Shown piece by piece: positions 40,045 through 52,439 of a stretch of DNA of 64,000 nt. The notes beneath the pieces are model-generated. The model did no database searches. It was not told the origin of the DNA and was given only the letters and a program-made list of their open reading frames with translations. A program made the translations under genes and the position numbers. Source of the stretch: Blattamonas nauphoetae. Lineage: Eukaryota > Preaxostyla > Oxymonadida. The stretch covers positions 124,001 to 188,000 of the forward strand of contig JARBJD010000063.1 in NCBI GenBank assembly GCA_033064195.1, in the 5' to 3' direction. Within the stretch, counting starts at the first letter, position 1; each line of letters starts with the position of its first letter.

Positions 40045-41697
40045 AGAGCGGAGTCGAGTCAATAAACGAGGGAAAAGAGGATAGATGCTTGACACAGCGG
40101 TGAGATGATTGAAGAGCGAGAACGCAGCTTCGCGGACAACGGCATTGGAGCTGCCGAGGACAGAGACTGTTCGATCAAAGAACGTCGGAATGTCGCTGAT
40201 GCACTTCTCGGGACCAACGAGACCACAGACAGAGTTGCACCGAATCAGCGAACGAGCAAGAACCTCGTCGTCAGCTTCGTCGAAAAGGGTTGACGAGAAT
40301 CGTTCTGTGGGAGAGGGGTTGTTGAATTGGGAGATTGTGAGTATATTGGTCATGATTTGAGTTGGATGGTGTCTGGGGTGAGAGGGAGTGAGAGTGGAAG
40401 TGGGGAGAGAGGGAGGGAGAGGGGAGGTGAGGAGGGAGTGGACGATCGTCAGAAGTTCGAGTGATTCCTGTCTGAAGTGTGATGACGATGAGAGAGACTG
40501 AAGTGAAGAGTTGAGGCGTGCTTCGAGGGAGGTGTGTGGAGAAGAGTGCGACGAAAGCAGAGATGACGTCGAACTCGCCTCTGACCCGTCCACAGATACA
40601 ACCAGTTTTTGGATCTTCGTTTGGAGTGAGATCAGAGTCGGTCTGATGAACGGCAATTTGAGGAACGATCGATCATTCTGAAATTGACAAAATTTGTGAA
40701 AAGTGAAGAGATCACACCACAACTTCCTCTCCCGAGGCAACTCTTTCCAAAAACTCTTTCCACAACAGAATCCGTCTCGCTTCTTCAAACAACTCCGGAT
40801 CAAACTGCTTTCTGATCGCGACAAGCTCCGGTTCAAGAATTATCCCGAACCTTGTGGAATTAAGGGCGTCAGATTTGACTGAATGGGCAGATGGATTGAC
40901 ATTGGTCACTACGAAGCCTCCGCTTTCCATGCCATGGACAGCACTATCAACAAACACTGGGAGCATCAAAAAAGCGTCGAATAAAGAGACATCCTTTGGG
41001 AGATTTGTGTTTGTGAATTTTATAAGTTCGGCGATGAGCTTGTTTATCACCAACGGTGTCCGGACGGGAAACACATAACCAGTTTTGATGAGATAGTTCA
41101 TGAGGCGGGGAAGAACGGATGCGAGCAGATTGGGCTGAAAATGTTGGTCGATGCGCTTGGAAAGGCAGGCTGATGTGGAAAGTTGTTCGATCAAGGAAAT
41201 GAAAAGCAGAGAGAGGCTGGAAATGTCGTCGGAGAAGGATTGCGGGGAATTAGGAGGAGATGAACTGACATTGGAGGGAACGACAACTGAAATGAAGAAA
41301 GTGATGAACAATGAGCACACTAATCCGTAGGATCCCCAATTCATCAATCATCACATCATCCCAGTCGAATTCAGCCAACTTCTCGCGACTTGAAGCTTTC
41401 AATTCAAGTCCAATCACAGCGCACACGAACCATTCCATCAGATCCTGAAATAAAAAAAGAGAGGACAGATGATTCAAAGTTCGGAAGAATAGAAAAACAA
41501 GAAAGTGAGGGCAGACCTTCCATTCAATCACTTCTTTAGCTTCACATTTCGAAGTGACATACGACGACAACGTTTTCATGTTTTCGGGCTCTTCCAGGGA
41601 AGCCAGAGAATCTTTTGAGGTGGTTGCATCATATCCAGACATTAGACTCTTGAGAGTTTCAAAATGAAATTGTCGCTCTGACGAAATCGATCGGGTA

Positions 41698-43745
41698 TAG
41701 TCTGGACAAAACCCGATACTTTGATAAAACCCGATACTGTTTCGGTGTTGATCTAGACACATCATTTATTTTTTGGCTTCTTTCTCCCGTTTTACGAAAT
41801 ATGTTGGATTCAAAATAGGTCATAACTGGAGAATACTTGAAAATGAAGTGAATCAAATATATTACGTGCAAAATTGATACTTGCCTGCGATAGATTCAGG
41901 ATTCTTGTTCATCATCATCACGCACCATCTCACGCCGATTGATCCTTCTCCGAGGTTCGGGACACGCTCCCTCACTTTCAGATCGGGAGTGGCTTCGACG
42001 TCGACGTGGAGTTGGTCGTCCCCTCAGGATACTTGATTGAGAATCGCGAGAATTACGATCGCGACGAACTGCAAAATCCGTGATGAGTGTCTGTTTCCGT
42101 CCAGGTAATTTTACAGTGTCGTGAAAAGTTGTCAACAGTGATCCGTGATTTGTTACGACCTCATCGGGAGGTAGAAACGAACTTGGTTTCATGTTGAGGT
42201 TGGTTCGAGTGCGAAATTCTTCAAGAAAGGTCATATCAATTTGAGGACAAAATCTTTCAGATTCTGCACAGCCGCTTCGAGCGAAATTGGATAACAGCCA
42301 CATCGATTAAATGAGGCTAAAATCGAAGAAGATTTAAACGCTTCTCTCAGAGCGTCAGGAAGTGCCTTCGCGAGATTCGTGCGATATTCGACTATGCTCG
42401 ACGTCGATGGAGGAACGAATAATCTTTTGAGTTGTTGCTTCAGATTCGAGAAAACAAACTGATCACACACCTGAAGAATGTGCGAGGTGTGAGATGGGTA
42501 GAGGAGTATGTGGATGTGGTTTTGTTGACAGAGAGAAATGATTTCCGGATTTCGCCTTGTAAGATGCCCATCCATCAGTAGGAGTGCATTCCGATTGGTC
42601 TTGTGGATTTGTTGCCGAAATGCGACGATTTCTGGAATGATGTGATTTGACATAATTTCGATGTATGTTTTCGCATTCATCCATCCTGACTCGTTGTATT
42701 CGACATGAATGTGCTGTTGTGGAAATTTTTCGAATTCTTTTACGGGAAGCTTGGACGGCCATAGTAAAATGGGATCAAGATGGATTCCAGTGGAATTGAC
42801 CGTTCCAACGAGTGTCGCATTTTGTACGCGAGAAGCGGAAGGAATTGGAGGACATTGTTCGCCAGCAAAGTAAACGACCAGAGAAGAATTGTCCTCTCCG
42901 ATCCGGAGAGATGATTCGTCCAAGTTGAATATCAAGTCATCGTGGATGTTTTCCAATCTCACAGTACTCTCCAGCAGTTCGTACCAACCGACAATGTTAG
43001 CAAGAGTGGATGCTTTCAATCGGTCTGGGTCTAAATATCCGGGTTTCATAGAGTCGAGGAGAGAATGACGTTTTAGGAATGCGTTGACATTCCACATACT
43101 CAATGACGGGTGATCAGGATTGAATCTAGGACTCTTTGAATAGATGATATTCATCTAAAAACGGAAAAAAAGTGAAAAAAAATAAGACTTCTTGGAGGAT
43201 CTCCGCTTTTTTCATCGGTTTTTTCTCAGCGATCTTGGTCAGAATTTTATCATACAACTCATTTTCGTCTTGAGTTGTCAATAGTGTCGGTCTTCCATCT
43301 TTTCCTGGTGGGCGATTTTCTTTTTCCGCTCTCCTTCCTCTCTTTAGTGCCGCTTCGCTGCAGACTCCGGCTTGGACGACAGTATCAAGCGTCACGTTCT
43401 GTTCTGCGTAAATCTTTAATCCTCTTTCCACGCGAGATGGAAGTGATCTGATGTCACTTCCACTCATGAGATGTGAAACATCTCGTGGTGAAAGTGGAGG
43501 CGAGATCGGGCTGTCCTTTTCCATTGTTGTGGGTCTGATCACATTTCACTTCATCAACATTCACAATTACCAGTTCTGGTTTTCAAATGATGATCGTTTA
43601 TTACTCATTCTTCCACTTGAAAACAAAAAGATGAAATGATGAAAAGTGATTGTGGAGGAAATGTCATCAACAAAAAAATGATGGACACCAGCGGTACCAC
43701 GGAGGGTATCGGGTTAAATCAAAGTATCGGGTTTTGTCCTGACTA
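41698..43745 (-). mobile_element. pogo/Tigger-like DNA transposon, copy 2
   Basis: 2,048 bp, TA at 41696-41697 and 43746-43747. The paralogous empty site at 62229-62240 reads CGGGTACACAGTTGGG, proving a precise TA insertion. Ends begin TAGTCTGGACAAAACCCG. Same layout as copy 1 (6282-8321) with DNA divergence, so the two are different lineages and not a recent pair. Confidence 0.93.
41896..43524 (-). CDS. pogo-like DDE transposase, copy 2 (one frameshift)
   Basis: Exon 1 43189-43524 (112 codons, from MEKDSPISPP) carries the DNA-binding region and an intact LYDKILTKIAEKKPMKKAEILQE-type helix. A 34-nt intron (43155-43188) leads to exon 2 from 43154. Catalytic motifs NLDESSL, LLLMDGHLTRRN and HTSHILQVCDQF are kept. 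Near 42250 the frame shifts: the text up to VQNLKDF continues as CPQIDMTFLEEF in another frame, to a stop at 41896. Otherwise it matches copy 1 closely, with total length about 530 residues. Confidence 0.87.
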
Positions 43746-43930
43746 TACAGAGTTGGGAGGATCCAGAGCCAGAATAGGAGGTTCGAGATCAACACTCGGA
43801 AAGAAAGGCAGCGAGTGGAACAGGGACACACCCAAGGTGGTGTGGTGCCGACAAGACGAGAGTGAAGGGAAGGAAGAGAGGAGAGTGTGACTTCGGAAGG
43901 TGTGTTCTATCAAAACATGGAAAGGATCAC
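43746..43930 (+). pseudogene. Fragment of gene F, copy 1
   Basis: Matches 62234-62760 with about 340 bp missing inside (GGTTCGAGATC joined to ACACTCGGAAAG). Remnant only. Confidence 0.5.
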
Positions 43931-44965
43931 GAGTTGAAACGACAAACAAGAGAGAACAAAAAAGGAAAGTGTGAAAAGGTGTGTTCTGCTTTCTCATCCA
44001 TCGAGACAGCAATCGTTCCTCCAACCAATTGCGGCACGTCCACAACTTCAGCCGACTCGATCTCAACGGCATCGTCCTTCCAGGAGATGTACACAGCGAA
44101 TTGGAATGGTACTGGAATGTTCGAGAAGAAGACTGGCTGCGTCTCTCCATCTTGCGACAGTTTCAAGGTTCGCTTTCCTTCTCGTCCATCTGCCTCCAAC
44201 ACCACTCGCTGTCCCTCTCTTCCTGTTAAACATGCTGATCCTTTGTTTGTGTCTTTTCCGTTCTGTCTTGAATAGAGATACTCGGGAAACAAATCCCATC
44301 CTCCTCCTCCCTTCTGATTGGGAAAGCATTTTGTGAGAGTATCAAAGCTCAACTTGGACGAGATGATCCCGACTGCGAAAAAGATGTTTGGTCCTTTTCT
44401 GATTGTGAGCGACAGACGAGCCACAACTGCCCCAAACTCGAAAGAGAAAAGTGATGCCCAAGACGTCTGTGATTTTGTGAAGACATTTCCAGACACTGTC
44501 CAGTGAGTTCGGTCGAACAGTTCGATCGCTGGTGCTCCCATTTGAGATCGGATGGCAGTTCCTTGTCTTGCTGGAGATGATGCGAGAGATGCATTTGTAC
44601 GAACTCCATTCGAATGAGGTGCTGGCTGAAGAAGAGGTTGTTTGGCATGTTAATTGGATTGGACGGTGCCAGCGTTGGACTGGACAATTGACTTCGATTG
44701 GATATTCAATTTTGATCCTGTTCATTTTACTCTCATTCCATATATTTGTTTCCTTTCACTTGAAAATGAGAATAGTCTGTTAAAAATCAGCGAAATGGTG
44801 AGAATCCGATGATACTCTTCTTCTAGTGACGAGTTGCTTGATCCACCCACCATTGGACGTCATTGGATGTCATTGGACATTTCGCTGATACTTTTGTTCT
44901 GATGTCTTCTCAATTAGTGCATACCGTTTTTGAAGTTTTCAAAGAGTCGGCAAAAATGGACTGTC

Positions 44966-44997
44966 CGATTGGACATCCAGTCCTGGATGTCCAATCG
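44966..44997. repeat. 15-bp-arm perfect palindrome in hAT-like copy A
   Basis: CGATTGGACATCCAG, two bases, then its exact complement. The same palindrome lies at about 47564-47595 in copy B. Confidence 0.9.
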
Positions 44998-45593
44998 ACA
45001 TCTATAAAGGGTCACAGTTGCGTCTCCATTTCGATGTTGGTGTGATATTACCACCCATCTCTCACTTTTTGATTAGTCTTAGACCTCATCACTTTGTTTG
45101 AGCGAGGTAGTGCCTTCATCTCTGCATTTTGCTGCCCCTGGATGTGACCAAACTCAGAACAGTTTGAGTCGCCGTTGATAGTGTTTTTCTCTCTTTATTT
45201 TCAATTTCTAGCCACTTCCTTCACTTTTTCTCTCCATCTCTTGCAGGAACAGTGTGCTCATTCATCCACAAGCGAAAAGTCAACACGATCGAACTGTCGT
45301 ACGTCTTCTCCTCTGAGAAGAAATGAACAACTGTCATCGAATTGGTAGAAAATGGACTCAGAGTATTTTCAAAGGGAACCTCCAAGACGACGGGCATATT
45401 GTTCCCCAATATGCACTAGGATGGGAGATCTGTTGCCATCAGTTTGCATCTCTTGCTTATTCATTTTTGACATTTTTCATCGTATTTGACCCTCCTCATT
45501 CATATCTTCACATTCGACATATAGATCGGGAGTTAAGGGAGATTTGAACAGATCGCGAAACAGGCCGAGGCGAAGAGGCAAGAATCAGAGGAG

Positions 45594-45971
45594 ATGGTAG
45601 CTAGGAATATGGAATCAGATGTTGAGAAGAAAGATTCGAAGACAGTTGTGATTCCAAAGGAAGTGAAGTCTCCAGAACCCAGCCAGAACAAGATTGAACA
45701 AGAACACACTGTTGCACTTGTTGTAACTCTAACTGATCAAACGATGGCCGAATCAATCGGTGAAGAAAATAAGGAATCAACAAAACAAGTCGAGAAGAAA
45801 GAAGAACCGAAAATTCAGGACAATGAAATACTTTACGAAAACAATGGAAGAGAAGAATGTATCATCGATACAAGGTTTGTCAGAATGAATTCCCAGAAAT
45901 TTCATCTCATCTTCATTGTCCTCTCAAGAGATATCTCCGTTCTTCATACTCTTTCACATTCTCCACATTGA
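45594..45971 (+). CDS. Glu/Lys-rich ORF in hAT-like copy A
   Basis: 125 codons (ESDVEKKDSKTVVIPKEVKS); repeated in copy B at 48192-48569. No family recognised. It may be captured host coding sequence; it is not a transposase. Confidence 0.35.
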   Translation: MVARNMESDVEKKDSKTVVIPKEVKSPEPSQNKIEQEHTVALVVTLTDQTMAESIGEENKESTKQVEKKEEPKIQDNEILYENNGREECIIDTRFVRMNSQKFHLIFIVLSRDISVLHTLSHSPH

Positions 45972-48900
45972 TCCTTCTTCTCTTTTTCTCCTTAACCTCC
46001 AGAATTCAACATTTCCCCCCACACGACAATGCTCCAACGAAGTCAACGTCGTTGAACACAGCTTCTTCAACCGGGAATTCTTCACAATCGCTTTCCTCAA
46101 GAACTCCCACTAAATCATGATCACACTTGTTAACGGTCTCACCTCCTCTTTTTTGGTCATACATAGACGCGCTGTTGATGTTTGTAAGATCTCAACCAGC
46201 CCTAAAATAGACTGAGCCAATCGTCGAAGGAAATTCAGAAGAATCACAACAAGCTGAAGGTCGGCTGCCGTATCTTTTGTCTTCTTTTCACTTAATTCGT
46301 CACTAATCACACTGTTTTGCCTTGTGTCAATTATTCCATCTTTGAGATCATTGCTGCAAGAATATGTTTGTAGAATTGATAATTCGCGGAGAAAAGGATG
46401 TGGTTTGGAATGATCATCCCATTTCCATCCGATAATACAGTTCTCCGGACACAATTGACCTCAATCTGCTGAAATATCTCTAATCTGCCCACAGAACACC
46501 TTCCCTTGTAGTTTCGAGTCATTTTGTTGCAATGACTTGGATTTCACCCATTGCCCGGTTTTTTGAACTCCCTCGGCTCCTAAATAGGAGACTGGACATT
46601 GGACTGGACATTGCCACCTCGACTGGACACAGCTTAACAGGCCAAGAGGTTGTGTGGTTCGATCTCGATTCGGCCAACTCTCGTTCCAAACGAAGGATGG
46701 TTTCGTTTTTTATCTTCAACTCTGCTTCCATTCGTTTGGCATTCTCTTCTGCGTGCTTGCGGGCGTTCTTTTCCTTTTGGAGTTCGTTCTTCCACTTCTC
46801 TTCTTTGTCCAAGTGTTCCTAGTCGTCGGCGTCTTTCAGTCTCCAAAGTGCTGAGGGAGTGTTAATTAGGCAACGAAACACTTGAGATGAACACAATTGA
46901 CAACTCATCACTCGAGTTGATGGATCAGAAACAATCACGACCTCAGCAATTATGACCAAAGGCGCTGTTATACGAAACTGCTCAGGGAACTGATCCGCAT
47001 CTCCGCCTTTCACGAAGAGACGATGAGATTCGTCTCATTGTCCTCGTTTCCCCACGTCTACACTGACAGCCTCATTTCGATGCCGTTCGACACGGACACT
47101 TCCGTTCTGATGAATGACTTGAAGTCTAACATTGAAGACTGGCAGAAGGGCTTTTCTGCCGAGCAACGAAAAGAGAATGGGATGGTTGTCAAGCTGTGGG
47201 AAGAAGGATTCTCGGATGTGATCGAGCAGACAGCCAAATTGGCATGTTAATTGGATTGGACGGTGCCAGCGTTGGACTGGACAATTGACTTCGATTGGAT
47301 ATTCAATTTTGATCCTGTTCATTTTACTCTCATTCCATATATTTGTTTCCTTTCACTTGAAAATGAGAATAGTCTGTTAAAAATCAGCGAAATGGTGAGA
47401 ATCCGATGATACTCTTCTTCTAGTGACGAGTTGCTTGATCCACCCACCATTGGACGTCATTGGATGTCATTGGACATTTCGCTGATACTTTTGTTCTGAT
47501 GTCTTCTCAATTAGTGCATACCGTTTTTGAAGTTTTCAAAGAGTCGGCAAAAATGGACTGTCCGATTGGACATCCAGTCCTGGATGTCCAATCGACATCT
47601 ATAAAGGGTCACAGTTGCGTCTCCATTTCGATGTTGGTGTGATATTACCACCCATCTCTCACTTTTTGATTAGTCTTAGACCTCATCACTTTGTTTGAGC
47701 GAGGTAGTGCCTTCATCTCTGCATTTTGCTGCCCCTGGATGTGACCAAACTCAGAACAGTTTGAGTCGCCGTTGATAGTGTTTTCTCTCTTTATTTTCAA
47801 TTTCTAGCCACTTCCTTCACTTTTTCTCTCCATCTCTTGCAGGAACAGTGTGCTCATTCATCCACAAGCGAAAAGTCAACACGATCGAACTGTCGTACGT
47901 CTTCTCCTCTGAGAAGAAATGAACAACTGTCATCGAATTGGTAGAAAATGGACTCAGAGTATTTTCAAAGGGAACCTCCAAGACGACGGGCATATTGTTC
48001 CCCAATATGCACTAGGATGGGAGATCTGTTGCCATCAGTTTGCATCTCTTGCTTATTCATTTTTTGACATTTTTTCATCGTATTTGACCCTCCTCATTCA
48101 TATCTTCACATTCGACATATAGATCGGGAGTTAAGGGAGATTTGAACAGATCGCGAAACAGGCCGAGGCGAAGAGGCAAGAATCAGAGGAGATGGTAGCT
48201 AGGAATATGGAATCAGATGTTGAGAAGAAAGATTCGAAGACAGTTGTGATTCCAAAGGAAGTGAAGTCTCCAGAACCCAGCCAGAACAAGATTGAACAAG
48301 AACACACTGTTGCACTTGTTGTAACTCTAACTGATCAAACGATGGCCGAATCAATCGGTGAAGAAAATAAGGAATCAACAAAACAAGTCGAGAAGAAAGA
48401 AGAACCGAAAATTCAGGACAATGAAATACTTTACGAAAACAATGGAAGAGAAGAATTTATCATCGATACAAGGTTTGTCAGAATGAATTCCCAGAAATTT
48501 CATCTCATCTTCATTGTCCTCTCAAGAGATATCTCCGTTCTTCATACTCTTTCACATTCTCCACATTGATCCTTCTTCTCTTTTTCTCCTTAACCTCCAG
48601 AATTCAACATTTCCCCCCACACGACAATGCTCCAACGAAGTCAACGTCGTTGAACACAGCTTCTTCAACCGGGAATTCTTCACAATCGCTTTCCTCAAGA
48701 ACTCCCACTAAATCATGATCACACTTGTTAACGGTCTCACCTCCTCTTTTTTGGTCATACATAGACGCGCTGTTGATGTTTGTAAGATCTCAACCAGCCC
48801 TAAAATAGACTGAGCCAATCGTCGAAGGAAATTCAGAAGAATCACAACAAGCTGAAGGTCGGCTGCCGTATCTTTTGTCTTCTTTTCACTTAATTCGTCA

Positions 48901-49263
48901 CTAATCACACTGTTTTGCCTTGTGTCAATTATTCCATCTTTGAGATCATTGCTGCAAGAATATGTTTGTAGAATTGATACTGAGGTTACATGGCTCAGGG
49001 AATTTGGAACTTTTCTTGAAACTTGTTGATACTCAGTTTGTTATAGTGCCCTCAGAAACCCGCGCAAAATACATAAACCCGCGCAAAATCCGTTTAATCA
49101 AAAATCATGATGAATTAATTCCGATGCTCTCGAATTTCACTCCTTTTTACTCACAAACACTTCTTTACCAAGTGATTTCAAATGAACGTTTTATTTCTGG
49201 TTTGATCTCAATTGAATTCTTCAAAAATGTGTGATTTGTGTTGAAATGGTCTTTGAAATGAAA

Positions 49264-52230
49264 CTACAATGGTCGAAAGAAATATTCAATGGATGGTTTT
49301 CTGATCGAGGTGTTTCCTGATGATCTATCGTACCTCCATGTTCCGCACAAGATCGACGTTCTTTTCCACCCCTGCTTCACGTTCAGTCGTCCTCCCTGTC
49401 CCACTCCCGTTCTGTCTGCTGCGTCTGCCGCAGGGTCGATGTCTTTCAATGCTTCTATCCCGTTCGCCACTGTCGTCAAGAGGGATTTGGTGGGAACAAT
49501 AAAGGCGAAGAAGGCGACACAAGCGAGGAAGAATGCGACGATGAACGAGATGATGAGGAGAATTTGGAATACGCTGATTGTCTTTGTCATCTCGCTGATA
49601 ACAGCTTCGAGGAACATATTGAATCCGCCACGCAGATCGTACACGAGGAGAGAACCCATGATCTGAGAGGAGAGGACACAACGTGAGAGAAAGGGGGATC
49701 AGAAGGAGGAGAGTGGAGAGCACACCTGGACGTTCTCGTTGCTGAGTGGCATCCCGCTGTAGGGATTCGGTGCTGTAGCAATCATGCGGGCTGCCTCAAT
49801 GTGCTACAGGATGAGTGCCTGCAGTCCGCTGAAGTTTCCTGTTAGTCAATAAATCCGATTTTCCACTGCACAATCGGCAGCATCGAGGGGCATGCATTCA
49901 GTTGACTGGGAGAGTGATGAAAATAGCGTGTGATGAGAGAGAAATGAGATCGATGGAAGAAAGCGGACAGAACGAAGTGAAGATCGCATGGAGGAGTCAA
50001 ACCTCGAACATCAGTGCGTTGGCCGAGCTGCCCTTCTTCATCGTTGGTTCCACGGACAATCCGTCGAAGATTTGGTCGCCAGTCGGGATGACGTTTTGGG
50101 AGGAGGAACCCTGATTGGCGAGGATGTCGATAGCGTTGTAGTATGTGATCTGAATACGAGTGAAAAGAGAGACGGGGGGATGGGTGTAGGAAATGGGTTG
50201 CTTGAAGCGGAAGAGAGGATACCTCACTCGCGAGTAGTGCTTGGATCAGGCCCATGTCGGATGAGAGGTGTCTGCTGTCGATCCATGGTCCTTCTGCGGA
50301 TGGGACGATACTCCACCTGGAGAGAAGAAAGAGAAGGAGAATGATGAAAAGACATGAGAAGAGAAGATGAGATGAAGAGATGAGGAGGAAAGGCAAATGA
50401 GTTGAGAATGTGAGCACACCGCCAACGATTAGGATAATTCCGATCACAACGCGGACGTAGAAAGAGTTTGGGATGAAGTTTGACATTTTGTTGATTTTGT
50501 TGAGCAGATCAATCTGTTGCGGCGCCAGACCGTTTCTGTCCTTCTTCTTTTCTTTTTTTTCTCTTCCTCCTCTGCCTTCTTCTTCTCCTCGGCCTCTCTC
50601 TTCGCTTTCTGCGATTTTGTCTCTTCCTTCTCGCCGTCTTTCAGCTCGTTCTTCTTCTTATCCTCGTCTTCTTCGTTCTCCTCTTCGTCCTGATTCTTCT
50701 TTCCTATCATTTTCTCATCGTCGTTCACCTGCCCTCGTTCAGAGTTTAGCTCCAGCTCCTCTTCGCTGAATCCAGCTCCCCGTCGTTGTTCCAAAGGAGT
50801 AGCGATTTGGAAGAAAACTTCCCTTCGCTCTCGCTTGAGTTTGTTGATGGTCTGTACAAACTGCACAATCAGGACGATGAGAGGGAGTACAATCGAGGTT
50901 ACTCCAACCGCGATGTCGATGTACTGTACGACCAACGACTGTTGTTCGGAGTTGCCACTGGTCCGTTCATGATCACAAAGTAGAGCTGGGCAGGGAGGCC
51001 AGGCCATTCCACGGTGTTTCAGAATCCTTCGTTGATGATGAGAGCAGCTACGTTGACGATGTTGTTGACCAGGTCGATCAGGTTCATGTTCACGATTTGT
51101 GTCTCTGTCATTCACATCGCTGAGGTGCATCCGACTTTGACCTCATTGTACGACGGTATGATGATGGGGATGCCTCCGAATTCCATCGTTGAAAATTCAT
51201 TCGTTGCCGAAGCTTCCTGGTACACATCGTCCAGTCCCTCGCCGAGCGTGGTTGCTCTCCTCTCGAACACTCTGGTGATGAGACTGGTGCTGGGCATGAA
51301 GGTCACGTTCATGGATTCCAGCTGAGTGTCTGTGTATTGTGAGCGGAGCATGAAGAAGTTGGAGTAGAGAACCATATCGAGGATGGATGAGAGCATGTTT
51401 GCGAAGTGGCTGACCTGGTTGGTGTTGACACTGGACGTTGTGGACGTCATCAGCACAACCACACACATCGCCACCATGGCCCCGACAATCACAATCCCCG
51501 ACATGATCACGATGGGGATGAACAGAGGCAGGAGCGCTTTCTTGCCCTTGTCTTCTTCTTTTCTGTTGCCCACTCGACTGTCCAGCAATAGTCGACAGCT
51601 TGCTTCCTCCATTCACTCTGCTCATCGTCTCGGTCACTGTCGTGTCCTCTTCGATGATGTTTGCTTCTGTGAACATCAGCATGGCTGTGTCATCGTCTTT
51701 GTAGATGTCCTCAGCAGTGCTCCGCATCCTCTGATCACCTGGGCACTTTTTGGGTACTGGCGAAGGAGCAGCTGGAAAACATCTCGCGAGTCACGCTCGA
51801 ATCAGATTGCCTTGTCCAAGAGGAGCAGATACGCTTGTTGGAGGTAGGCGCGGGACATGTCGTGTGCTTTTGTAGCTTTCGCAAAGTTCAGTTTGAATGA
51901 CACACCCTGTGAGTTCTGTCCGCCCTGTGAACTTGTCTTTCGCCCATCTTCATCTGGCAGTTTGTGTGGGAAAGATAGAAGAAAGCTGATCGGCAAGAGA
52001 AACGCACTCTCTGTTCTTCCTGTATTCTTTCTCGGTCAAGAACTTGATTGCTTCTTGTACCTGCCTTGCGTTGGTGTATTTCGGCTCTTTTCGATTCACT
52101 TGCTCGCTTAGGAACTTCGACTGGACAGACTTTCCTGCCATCGGACTCGCCCCTGGTGTGGGAAAGGACAGTCCAGAACTTGAGCAAGATTGTCGGAATT
52201 TTGTTTGGACGGAAAGACAGAGTCGTCTGG
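49264..52230 (-). pseudogene. TmcB-like multi-span sensor gene, broken, inside T3
   Basis: Read 52230 to 49264. First a TPR-like helical region: HDMSRAYLQQAYLLLLDKAI, then DVFQLLLRQYPK and EDIYKDDDTAMLMFTEANII, the pattern of TmcB/TmcC-type proteins known from anaerobic flagellates and ciliates. Then a Lys-rich turn, a hydrophobic span (LFIPIVIMSGIVIVGAMVAM), an extracytoplasmic part, another span (SIVLPLIVLIVQFVQ), an extreme Lys/Glu tract, and spans near 50430 and 49560 (FQILLIISFIVAFFLACVAF). Several frame changes make it a pseudogene. Host gene captured by T3 (inference). Confidence 0.6.
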
Positions 52231-52439
52231 CTGAGAATACTTGCAGTTGGAGGGTTTGGGATTGAGAAGACTTAGCTTTGTATCACGAAGCAGATAATCA
52301 GTTTGTCTGTCAGTCCTCGATCACCGATTGTCCAGAGTTGTGAGTAGAAATGGGCGGGGTGCGGTGAAGTTTGATGGTGAGTTCACTGTCAGATGCAGTT
52401 GGACACCGAGTGAGAAGAGGATCGTGAGTGATGAGAGTG

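Larger units (their letters stand above)
32900..41642 (-). pseudogene. Gene G copy 1: five-exon hypothetical protein, interrupted by three elements
   Basis: Starts at ATG 41642 (MSGYDATTSKDSLASLEEPE). Exon 1 41517-41642, exon 2 41321-41444, exon 3 40718-41286, exon 4 from 40677 and, past the DIRS element, 35380-34186, exon 5 from 34123. Introns of 72, 34, 40 and 62 nt are GT...AG and match copy 2 in length. The protein, about 1,040 residues, is helical and Leu/Ser-rich with ARM-like stretches (VVREAAFSLFNHLTAV) and has no known domain. A DIRS element sits in exon 4, a MITE in exon 5, and a pogo-like element lies 55 bp before the start. Stop of the remaining exon 5 at 32900. Not expected to work. 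Confidence 0.75.
44642..46645. mobile_element. hAT-like non-autonomous element, copy A
   Basis: 2,004 bp, 8-bp duplication GAGGTTGT at 44634-44641 and 46646-46653. Inverted ends TTGGC(A/C)TGTTAA. Many TGGAC words lie near both ends, as subterminal sites do in hAT elements. No transposase; longest frame 45594-45971 is Glu/Lys-rich and unknown. Differs from copy B at only a handful of sites, so both moved recently. Confidence 0.85.
43927..46935 (-). pseudogene. SPRY-tailed kinase, C-terminal part, copy 1, split by a hAT-like element
   Basis: From 46850 down: coiled coil KNELQKEKNARKHAEENAKR, then, past the element, the SPRY-like tail (44640-43980) with LFSFEFGAVVARLSLTI, GGGGWDLFPEYL and VVLEADGREGKRTLKLSQDG. 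The usual stop after MDE is changed, so about 18 extra residues follow to 43927. No kinase domain is attached: upstream of about 46935 the text switches to the helical-repeat family, marking an old join. Confidence 0.7.
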
